A DNA stretch of 9,801 nt, from assembly GCA_014729705.1 (NCBI GenBank), contig WJJK01000193.1:1-9801 (forward strand), given 5' to 3'. The notes beneath the pieces are model-generated. The model searched no databases. It saw only the letters and a list, made by a program, of their open reading frames with translations, and was not told where the DNA came from. This stretch comes from Candidatus Altarchaeales archaeon. Lineage in GTDB: Archaea > Altiarchaeota > Altiarchaeia > IMC4 > SCGC-AAA252-I15. Made by a program: the position numbers and the translations under genes. Shown here piece by piece: positions 1 to 5,243 of this stretch. Numbering within the stretch: the stretch's first letter is position 1; each line of letters starts with the position of its first letter.

Positions 1-2
1 AT

Positions 3-59
3 AAATCTTTGAGGATACCCTTAGTTCAAGGGGAATTAAAGCCTGTGGAGAAAGTGTAA
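3..59 (+). CDS. Possible 3' end of an upstream gene (partial)
   Basis: Frame 3 is open from the window edge to a TAA at 57-59 and reads KSLRIPLVQGELKPVEKV. Frame 1 closes at 10-12. Frame 2 has a stop at 2-4 and is then open to 134-136 without a convincing start. The fragment is too short to assign to a family. It is listed only because the dense gene packing elsewhere makes it likely that an upstream gene ends near here; which frame is used cannot be settled from this window. Confidence 0.25.
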   Translation, partial: KSLRIPLVQGELKPVEKV

Positions 60-110
60 GACCAAAGCAAGGCACACGTTTTGCTGAGGCAGTTTCAGTG
101 AAGCAGGAAG

Positions 111-148
111 AAAACATGAAATTTAGCTCTTGCTAAATTTCATGTTTT
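111..148. repeat. Perfect 16-bp inverted repeat (hairpin), possible terminator or attenuator
   Basis: Left arm AAAACATGAAATTTAG (111-126) and right arm CTAAATTTCATGTTTT (133-148) are perfectly complementary around the 6-nt loop CTCTTG. The outer stem supplies an A-run on one side and a T-run (145-149) on the other, as in a bidirectional intrinsic terminator, but the stem is very AT-rich (3 G/C of 16). The left arm carries ATG at 116 with AGGAAG (105-110) five bases upstream, opening a six-codon frame MKFSSC that stops at 134-136. The right arm contains the ATG (142) of the next gene. The hairpin could therefore end upstream transcription or control translation of the following gene. Confidence 0.65.
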
Positions 149-1017
149 TCAGAACGGAGCGAGTGTCTGATATACTTGATCTCATTGGGAAGATAGGGGA
201 GACAGAGGATGCTCTACTCGAGCGGGTGTTTGTCTCTCCTATTTTTCATGGTGACACGGTAGCGACTAGAGTAAGCGGTATGACCTACACGCTGAAGATC
301 CCGCGTACGCCTCCAGGTTGGTACCTGCTGAAGGCGACGGATCACAAGCATGCTAAGGTAGTAGAGACTGCTGGTATGGAGGATATCGAAGCTTATTTGA
401 AGCACCTTGAGCGTGTACGTCTTATCATGGTATCACAGACAGAGGAGATGTGCCACGCTCTTCCTATGAAGGTGAATAAACAGGGATTCGCTCCAACGGA
501 GCTTTTGCCTGTGTTCCTAGTGGATGATCGTCCCATGGATTTTGATCGTATCATTTGTCGGTTTGATGGAGCCAACATCTGGTTCGAGGATGTCGACATG
601 GGTAATGACCCGGCGAAAGGCGAGTATCTTCGGGAGCAATTACATAGGCTCGGGGATCCGAAGACGCTGCAGTTCGCCGGGCTCAATTTTGAAGAGAGGG
701 CGGCCTACGGTATCCGTTTTGCCGTCGATAAGAAAATTCGTGAAGAGGAGCGTAAGCATTCTGTCCTGGGGTCTGTTCAGGGGGACGTGGAGCACGCAGG
801 CGGGAAATTCATTAGTGTGCTGGAGCGTAGAGATCATATCCAGGTCACTTTTGAGGTGGACGGCGATAGATACACAAGCACAGTATCTAAGACACCACAA
901 CATGAGATTATTTCCGCGGGCATTTGCCTATCGGGCATGGACCGTGATTTCGACCTTAAGAGTCTTGTGACAGTTATGCGCGAGGGGCAGACTCGAGATC
1001 TCATACATAGGTGGTAA
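142..1017 (+). CDS. Conserved protein of unknown function at the head of the JAB/E1 cluster
   Basis: This 291-residue protein (from ATG 142) has no catalytic motif I can name. Its N-terminal half carries a stretch with PPGWYLLK followed by a helical segment with EAYLKHLERVRLIMV. The middle has DRIICRFDGANIWFED, then an acidic, charged region with EYLREQLHRLG. The C-terminal ~80 residues look like a separate beta-rich unit. The layout resembles a phage-associated conserved hypothetical family, from memory only. The start is uncertain: TTG 130, ATG 142 (inside the hairpin right arm, no Shine-Dalgarno, but six bases after the MKFSSC stop) and GTG 163 (GGAG at 156-159, short spacing) are all in frame. 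It precedes the JAB gene by 26 bp, so it may belong to the same pathway. I looked for an E2-like active-site signature and could not support one. Confidence 0.85.
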   Translation: MFFRTERVSDILDLIGKIGETEDALLERVFVSPIFHGDTVATRVSGMTYTLKIPRTPPGWYLLKATDHKHAKVVETAGMEDIEAYLKHLERVRLIMVSQTEEMCHALPMKVNKQGFAPTELLPVFLVDDRPMDFDRIICRFDGANIWFEDVDMGNDPAKGEYLREQLHRLGDPKTLQFAGLNFEERAAYGIRFAVDKKIREEERKHSVLGSVQGDVEHAGGKFISVLERRDHIQVTFEVDGDRYTSTVSKTPQHEIISAGICLSGMDRDFDLKSLVTVMREGQTRDLIHRW

Positions 1018-1043
1018 CTGATGAAAGAAAAGAAGGTGGCGTG

Positions 1044-1460
1044 ATGGCTATATATTCACAAGAGGGATTCGTCGAGGATTGCTGGTTCGTGTACGGTAAG
1101 AAGATAGGCCCTCTATATGTTGGTTGGATGAAACATCATTCATCGGGGAGCGCTGGCAGTGTATCGTTTGATCTAGAAAAGGTCATAGATCATCCTCATT
1201 TCATAGGATGGGTACATACGCACCCCGGAGAAGGCTTCGTACAACCCAGTAACACCGATGATAAGACCATGCGAGGATGGGTCATAACTCAAGGGCATCC
1301 TATGCTGTGTGGGATATCCTCTGGAAGAGCTCGAAAAATGTACGAGTATCGCCGTAAGTCGCCGAGGGGCCCTATTATTTGTTGCGGAGCACGCTCGTGG
1401 ATTATCAAGAGTAAACTTTTATTGAGTTGGAGTTCTTGTGGAAAAGATACTTCCAGTTAA
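1044..1460 (+). CDS. JAB/JAMM (Mov34/MPN-type) metalloprotease-like protein
   Basis: The 138-residue protein carries a JAMM-like zinc site: H58-T-H60-P, then S69-x-x-D72, in the context GWVHTHP. In the JAB family the two His and the Asp bind Zn and an upstream Glu activates water; E7 or E11 are candidates here but neither is certain. The spacing from the second His to the Ser is eight residues rather than the seven of the common H-x-H-x7-S-x2-D pattern. JAB proteins remove ubiquitin-like proteins from targets or trim their C-termini, and occur in phage tail modules. No NlpC/P60 domain or tail genes are seen here, and an E1-like gene lies 1.4 kb downstream, which favours a role in Ubl or peptide processing. 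ATG 1044 is chosen because AGGTGG (1034-1039) lies just upstream. The last 23 bp overlap the next gene. Confidence 0.8.
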   Translation: MAIYSQEGFVEDCWFVYGKKIGPLYVGWMKHHSSGSAGSVSFDLEKVIDHPHFIGWVHTHPGEGFVQPSNTDDKTMRGWVITQGHPMLCGISSGRARKMYEYRRKSPRGPIICCGARSWIIKSKLLLSWSSCGKDTSS

Positions 1461-1908
1461 GGGTGAACTATCCATCGATATGAGAGCGCGACAGTGGTGC
1501 GAGCTCCCCTACCCGAACCATCCGAAAGGATGCCCTAACTACAATAAGAGAAAAACGTGTCCTCCAATAGTTTCTACTGTCAAAGAAAGATTTGATCTAC
1601 AAAAGCCTCTCTGGGTGGGTGTCGTAGATTTTGATCTTGCTGCTCATATGGAGAGGATGCGTGAAAAGCACCCTGATTGGAGTGCGCGTCAACTTGCGTG
1701 TGTGCTATATTGGCAAGCTGGAGTAAACAGAAGGTTGAAGGATTTGACTCTTAGCTTCCATAAGAAGAACAAGGGGACGATCTATACTTTGTGCCCCGAG
1801 GCGATGGGAGTCCATGTCCTTAAGACGATGCGTCGCCTCGGGTTTAATATCCGCCGGAATCCAACACAGATCGTATACAAAGTATCTCTTATAGGATACC
1901 CTAAATGA
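1438..1908 (+). CDS. Cysteine-motif protein, DUF2284-like predicted metal or Fe-S binder
   Basis: This 156-residue protein has a striking N-terminal motif: W-C21-ELPYP, then KGC32-PNY and TC41-PP. Further cysteines lie at C88 and C119 (LCPEAMGV). The C-x(8)-C-P-P arrangement with Pro and Tyr between the cysteines resembles DUF2284-type predicted metal-binding proteins, in which such cysteines probably hold an Fe-S cluster or zinc. This family placement is from memory of the motif, not a search. The start is GTG 1438 with GGAG a few bases upstream; ATG 1480 is an in-frame alternative that keeps the motif. It overlaps the JAB gene at its start and the next gene by ATGA at its end, so it is probably translationally coupled to both. 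Its place inside the JAB/E1 cluster hints at a redox or metal-dependent step, but the substrate is unknown. Confidence 0.8.
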   Translation: MEKILPVKGELSIDMRARQWCELPYPNHPKGCPNYNKRKTCPPIVSTVKERFDLQKPLWVGVVDFDLAAHMERMREKHPDWSARQLACVLYWQAGVNRRLKDLTLSFHKKNKGTIYTLCPEAMGVHVLKTMRRLGFNIRRNPTQIVYKVSLIGYPK

Positions 1909-2234
1909 TTTCACAGTTTGAGGGACCATTAAAACCTGGCATGCTGTTGAAGGTTCCTGTCCATAGAGGGAGCGATGATGAGGTAATAGGTTGGATAGCT
2001 ATAGAGGTTATGACTGCTGTAGATAGGATAGGAGAAGAGATATACTATAGAGTAGCGCTCTTGGCAAAAGAACTGCCTCGTCCTGAGTTTGACTGTGTGT
2101 TTGATATATACAAAAGCACATATGTGTTTAATAAGTCTAGTAGACATGAAATATCTCGAGAAGACCTCCCCTTGTTGGCTGGAGCCCGGTACCATACTGA
2201 GAGATATAGAGAACTCTTGAGTGAGGGTTTTTAG
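1905..2234 (+). CDS. Tandem paralogue 1: small protein with C-terminal ...LLSEG-F
   Basis: This 109-residue protein is the first of three consecutive related proteins. Shared features are E6-G-x-L9 near the N-terminus, a His-Gly-containing beta-like stretch (VPVHRG), and a C-terminal block from E86-D-L-P-L to L-L-S-E-G108, 23 residues long without gaps in all three copies. Only one residue (Phe) follows the shared Gly. The gene starts at ATG 1905, overlapping the upstream stop by ATGA. Its codon use differs from nearby genes: seven of eight Ile codons are ATA. It is the most diverged copy, with R-E-D-L-P-L-L where the others have W-E-[DE]-L-P-L-Y. The function is unknown. With JAB and E1 genes flanking the array, it may be a protein that is processed, activated or modified by them. 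Confidence 0.8.
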   Translation: MISQFEGPLKPGMLLKVPVHRGSDDEVIGWIAIEVMTAVDRIGEEIYYRVALLAKELPRPEFDCVFDIYKSTYVFNKSSRHEISREDLPLLAGARYHTERYRELLSEGF

Positions 2235-2534
2235 GTGGGATCAGATATATTCCTTGAAGGAACTCTTATCAAAGAGACCGTATGTATTCATGGTGAGGTC
2301 ATTAATATTCTTATTGAATTGACTCGAGGGGAAAGCCCACAGCAGATTAAAGATCTAGTTATTGCGTCTGAAAAGACGTTGACTGAGAATGACTGGACTT
2401 TCAATCGGTGTTGCTTACCTGAAACGGATACTTATATAGAAGTCAGAGGTATCGTGCCTTGGGAGGAGTTGCCCCTGTACGTACATTGGGATTACTTAAC
2501 GCCAAGATTTCAGGAGTTACTGAAAAATGGCTGA
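2235..2534 (+). CDS. Tandem paralogue 2: small protein ending in Gly
   Basis: The second paralogue has 99 residues. It shares E8-G-x-L11 near the N-terminus, a His-Gly pair in the first beta-like strand (CIHG), and the C-terminal block P-W-E77-E-L-P-L-Y through L-L-K-N-G99. The shared Gly is the last residue of the protein, as in a mature ubiquitin-like protein. Against that reading, the final ~10 residues (PRFQELLKNG) look helical rather than like an extended tail, and there is only one Gly. GTG 2235 directly follows the TAG of paralogue 1, with GTGAGGG about seven bases upstream serving as Shine-Dalgarno. It ends eight bases inside the next paralogue. I do not recognise a named family. Confidence 0.8.
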   Translation: MGSDIFLEGTLIKETVCIHGEVINILIELTRGESPQQIKDLVIASEKTLTENDWTFNRCCLPETDTYIEVRGIVPWEELPLYVHWDYLTPRFQELLKNG

Positions 2535-2835
2535 GCAGCTAAAAGAAGGCTCATTATATCTTATGAATCTACAACACCTAGGACGTGATGTAGACGTACT
2601 AATATTTGTGAAAGAAGGGCGGTTTATCGCTCTTGCTACAAGTATTGTCTGCTCATCAAAAGATATAGCGTTTAAGGATATTAGAGTGGATGTATCTCCT
2701 ACAGATTCTGATTATGTGCGTGCTAGGGAGATGCCGTGGGAAGATCTACCTCTCTACATGGAATGGCCTGAGCATCATCCGTTATATAATAGACTCTTAT
2801 CGGAAGGAAGTACGAATGAACACACTGGTACATGA
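2527..2835 (+). CDS. Tandem paralogue 3: small protein with eight residues after the shared Gly
   Basis: The third paralogue has 102 residues. It shares E7-G-x-L10, a His near the first strand (HLG), and the C-terminal block P-W-E72-D-L-P-L-Y through L-L-S-E-G94, and is closest to paralogue 2 in that block. Eight residues (STNEHTGT) follow the shared Gly. In a ubiquitin-like system such a tail would have to be trimmed, which a JAB protease could do. However, the tail is also exactly the part of the gene that overlaps the E1-like gene and its ribosome-binding site (GGAAGGAAG, 2802-2810), so it may only reflect gene overlap. The gene starts at ATG 2527, overlapping paralogue 2. Confidence 0.8.
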   Translation: MAEQLKEGSLYLMNLQHLGRDVDVLIFVKEGRFIALATSIVCSSKDIAFKDIRVDVSPTDSDYVRAREMPWEDLPLYMEWPEHHPLYNRLLSEGSTNEHTGT

Positions 2836-3454
2836 GCAGGTCTACAGAGGAGAGGCCCTCCTGGAGAAGATGGCTGCGCAGTCGTTTGTTGTTTGTGGCG
2901 CTGGTGCTGTGGGGTCTAATATCGTCAACAACATGACTCGTCAGGGCTTCCAGGGACTAACTGTCATCGACATGGACCGCGTGGAGGACCATAACCGTCA
3001 TACACAGGTCTGGACTCGGCGTGACAAGGGACAGTTGAAGGCTGCAATGCTTAAGAACCACGTCTTCACGAACATGGGTATCAGCATCGAGGCTGTGACG
3101 CGGAAACTCGAAGAGTCAAATGTGAAGAAGATGCTGCCAAAGGGCTCTATCGTGGTGGACGGTTTTGACAATATGGAGAGCCGAAAGGTTGTCACGGACT
3201 ACTGCAAATCCAGCGGCATTGAGTGTCTTCATGTGGGTCTGGCGGCAGATTATGCTGAGGTCATCTGGAACGAGCGCTATCACGTACCGAAGAACGTTGT
3301 CGCCCAGGACGTGTGTGAGTATCCTCTCGCGCGAAATGTCATTGTGATTGCTACGGCTGTTGCGACTGAATGTCTCATCCGGTATCTTGGTACAGGTGAA
3401 AAGCGCAGTTATATGGTTACCTTGGGTGACCTCAAGATTGAGGAGCTAGTTTGA
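2816..3454 (+). CDS. E1-like / ThiF-family adenylyltransferase (minimal form)
   Basis: This 212-residue protein is a compact ThiF/MoeB/E1-type Rossmann enzyme. It has G28-A-G-A-V-G33 for ATP binding; D52-M-D54-R-V-E followed by N60-x3-Q64, matching the family D-x-D-x-V pattern except that the usual Arg before Gln is Thr63; K75 and K80; and D115-G-F-D118-N with R123. Such enzymes adenylate the C-terminal Gly of a ubiquitin-like protein or a peptide. C167, in the segment DVCEYPLARN, is the best candidate for a catalytic or thioester cysteine. The CxxC zinc pairs of MoeB/ThiF are absent, so it is a minimal version near the catalytic core in size. ATG 2816 is chosen over upstream in-frame starts because GGAAGGAAG lies five bases before it and conserved sequence begins soon after. 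All Ile codons are ATC or ATT, unlike the paralogues before it. Confidence 0.88.
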   Translation: MNTLVHEQVYRGEALLEKMAAQSFVVCGAGAVGSNIVNNMTRQGFQGLTVIDMDRVEDHNRHTQVWTRRDKGQLKAAMLKNHVFTNMGISIEAVTRKLEESNVKKMLPKGSIVVDGFDNMESRKVVTDYCKSSGIECLHVGLAADYAEVIWNERYHVPKNVVAQDVCEYPLARNVIVIATAVATECLIRYLGTGEKRSYMVTLGDLKIEELV

Positions 3455-3573
3455 GCCTTTTTGAATTTCTACGCTGAAACACTTTATTCGTGTGCCCGGA
3501 ATGCGTATATTAAGCTGTTGAAAAGAGGGCGGATTTTTGCTGTGAGTCAGATATTATTGATGAGGACCACTAG
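3451..3573 (+). pseudogene. Degenerate small zinc-ribbon gene interrupted by two in-frame stops
   Basis: The gap between the E1-like and radical SAM genes reads, in one frame, MSLFEFLR-stop(TGA 3475)-NTLFVCPECVY-stop(TAA 3511)-AVEKRADFCCESDIIDEDH-stop(TAG 3571). The order CPEC, about 13 residues, then CC near an acidic end is what a ~40-residue zinc ribbon would give. The frame starts at TTG 3451 with a good Shine-Dalgarno (GAGGAG, 3440-3445, five bases away) that overlaps the E1 stop, and ends immediately before the radical SAM GTG, as an intact operon gene would. Two different stop codons make recoding unlikely. Decay, or errors in the assembly, are the plausible explanations. This is my reading of a short stretch and could be coincidence. 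Confidence 0.4.
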
Positions 3574-4449
3574 GTGGCTAAGTATTTCGTGGCATATCCT
3601 ATTTCGTATGACTGCAATCTTCGGTGCGACTATTGCTTTCATCGAGAGCATCATGAGAATAACTATGCTGAAAAACGGATCTTCACAGTATCAGATTGGT
3701 GTCGGTTTCGTGATACCCACTTAAAAGATGCTGAAGACATACTTGTTCACTTCCACGGCGGCGAGACTTTCCTTCCTACGAACATCAACACCATCTGCTC
3801 TTTCATGCGTCAGACAACCATGGAACGCGTGGATTTTCTTACAAACGGCATCCAAGACCCCAAGCATTATCGGAGGATGCTAGAGTTCAATGACCGTATA
3901 CATCGCATAGGTTTTACCTTCCACCGTAAGATGATACGGGATGTGCCCCAGCTGGTAGAGGCCTTTGAACGCAATGTATACATGGTCCGAGATATGGGTA
4001 TCCCTCTATACGTGAAAGAGTTGCTCTTTGTAGACCTGCGCGACGAAACTCTGGAAGCTAAGAGACGTTGGGAGTCTGAAGGCATCCAGTTCAAGATACA
4101 GGATTTCAAGGGCTACGATAGGGGAAGGGATTTTGCAGAGTTCCAGAGGTATGAGGCTCGAGACTATCTCTATATCGACTCCGAATACAAACGTGGAGGA
4201 GCTTATTGTGCCTGTGTCAAGGGTTATAAGAACATCCTCATCCGCGGACACTGGAATGATGGGGATGTCCTGGCGTGTTTTGAGGATGGAACTGTGGTCG
4301 GCAATATACAACAAAATTGGTACCACCCAGGCTACAAAGTGTACAAGGACTTCGATAAAGGCCGTATCGATGTCATAGGCGTTCCTAAGCTATATAGAGG
4401 GACGTACGACCGCGACCTGTATAAACCCGGTCAGTGCGGATCAAATTAA
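3574..4449 (+). CDS. Radical SAM enzyme with C-terminal auxiliary cysteines (SPASM/twitch-like)
   Basis: The 291-residue protein begins with the radical SAM cluster motif C14-N-L-R-C18-D-Y-C21-F (CxxxCxxC), which binds a 4Fe-4S cluster that cleaves S-adenosylmethionine to a 5'-deoxyadenosyl radical. G62-G-E64 is the SAM-amine-binding GGE motif, in HFHGGETFL. The C-terminal third has C212, C214, C235 and C288, with C235-F-E-D-G followed by G243-N, the pattern of SPASM or twitch domains that carry extra Fe-S clusters in peptide- and protein-modifying enzymes. The target is unknown. Its position after the three paralogues and E1, and near a methyltransferase, makes a protein or peptide substrate encoded here plausible. 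The start is GTG 3574 directly after a stop, with GAGGA (3562-3566) seven bases upstream. Confidence 0.88.
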   Translation: MAKYFVAYPISYDCNLRCDYCFHREHHENNYAEKRIFTVSDWCRFRDTHLKDAEDILVHFHGGETFLPTNINTICSFMRQTTMERVDFLTNGIQDPKHYRRMLEFNDRIHRIGFTFHRKMIRDVPQLVEAFERNVYMVRDMGIPLYVKELLFVDLRDETLEAKRRWESEGIQFKIQDFKGYDRGRDFAEFQRYEARDYLYIDSEYKRGGAYCACVKGYKNILIRGHWNDGDVLACFEDGTVVGNIQQNWYHPGYKVYKDFDKGRIDVIGVPKLYRGTYDRDLYKPGQCGSN

Positions 4450-4450
4450 T

Positions 4451-4864
4451 ATGAGAGATGAATATGTACAGCACCTCAAACAACGAGTTGATGCTGCTAA
4501 GGACTTTACTATTCCCGCGGGTATTCGTGAGGGCGGCTATCGTTGGTGCCTTTACGTATATAGTAACCTCTGGCGCACAGAGCCCTCAGAGCTGGAACTG
4601 TTGGATAAAGCGGCACTCCTTGCCGTATATAAGAATCTCCAGGAATTTCACACCCTATTTTGGCAACGGTCAAAGCTCTTGTCCCTTGATGACGATAAGC
4701 TCATGGCGTACAAGCAATTCCTGATACGCATGATCATGGTCACCAGGGATTGGCACCATTTTCTTATTTCGCTCCATCTTATCCGGAATTTCCGGGAGCG
4801 TCGATTTTATGTGGGTGACTACGAGGTCGAGAATCTCCCAGGCCTCAAGGAGTACATAAGGTGA
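4451..4864 (+). CDS. Hypothetical protein, mostly helical
   Basis: I do not recognise this 137-residue protein. It is rich in aromatic and charged residues (several Trp, Tyr and Phe, for example YRWCLYVYSNLW and TRDWHHFL), and looks predominantly alpha-helical with no signal peptide, membrane segment or metal motif. The start at ATG 4451 lies one base after the stop of the radical SAM gene. Shine-Dalgarno similarity there is poor, which suggests translational coupling. It ends four bases before the DUF6527-like gene. The position between a radical SAM enzyme and a DUF6527-like protein suggests a shared role, but the sequence gives no activity. Confidence 0.75.
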   Translation: MRDEYVQHLKQRVDAAKDFTIPAGIREGGYRWCLYVYSNLWRTEPSELELLDKAALLAVYKNLQEFHTLFWQRSKLLSLDDDKLMAYKQFLIRMIMVTRDWHHFLISLHLIRNFRERRFYVGDYEVENLPGLKEYIR

Positions 4865-4868
4865 TATT

Positions 4869-5243
4869 ATGTCAAAGATAATTGATATAGGACCAGGTAC
4901 AGGAGTTCATATGTTTTTCTGCCCAGGCTGTCAGTGCGGGCACTGGTTCAGCACGGACGGCAGTTTTCCTGGGTGGGAGGAAGGAAAGCCTAAGACCGCT
5001 CCTGTATGGACATGGAACGGGGACAGAGATAAGCCCACCGTCCGTGCGTCTGTGCTGATGAAGCACGGTCAGGGGATAGTATGTCACAGCATGGTCACGG
5101 ATGGAAACATCAGCTTCATGGCTGACTCTAATCACGAACTATCCGGGAAGACTGTAGAGCTTCCAGATTGGGATTTTGATGATGAGGAGAAGGTGAAGAA
5201 GCTATGGAATCCACAAAAGTCGGATGAGGATAAAGATGCCTGA
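4869..5243 (+). CDS. DUF6527-like protein
   Basis: This 124-residue protein matches my recollection of DUF6527: an N-terminal F-C18-P-x-C21-x-C23-G-H25-W cluster, then W-T-W-N-G-D (47-52) with K-P-T, then a C72-H73-S74-M-V-T-D-G segment and a later H89. DUF6527 proteins are widespread in phages and small in size, as here. I recall DUF6527 (also called BubE) being linked to bacterial ubiquitination-like operons with E1, E2 and Ubl genes, where it was proposed to act as a Ubl protease. I cannot verify that here, but the association would fit this cluster. If it is a peptidase, C72, H73, S74 and H89 are the residues to examine. The C-terminus is acidic (DWDFDDEEK). AAGG just upstream serves ATG 4869, and the end overlaps the methyltransferase start by 8 bp. 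Confidence 0.72.
   Translation: MSKIIDIGPGTGVHMFFCPGCQCGHWFSTDGSFPGWEEGKPKTAPVWTWNGDRDKPTVRASVLMKHGQGIVCHSMVTDGNISFMADSNHELSGKTVELPDWDFDDEEKVKKLWNPQKSDEDKDA

Noticed and set aside
524..970. Plus-strand 148-codon frame inside the first gene
   Set aside because: It is fully contained in the larger frame 142-1017, with Ser/Arg-rich composition typical of a shifted frame.
142..3454. A PRTRC plasmid-type gene cluster
   Set aside because: JAB and ThiF genes are present, but no ParB-like, StbA-like or recognisable PRTRC B, C, E or F proteins were found.
3451..3573. Stop-codon recoding to read through the zinc-ribbon frame
   Set aside because: Two different codons (TGA and TAA) would both have to be read through, yet TAA, TAG and TGA all end intact genes elsewhere in the window.
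3461..3724. 87-codon frame starting at TTG, between and across the E1 and radical SAM genes
   Set aside because: Most of it lies within the radical SAM coding sequence in another frame, it has no ribosome-binding site, and its translation has no family features.
4786..4798. Palindrome CCGGAATTTCCGG
   Set aside because: It is short, lies inside a coding region and has no T-run or partner site; it is explained by the codons there.
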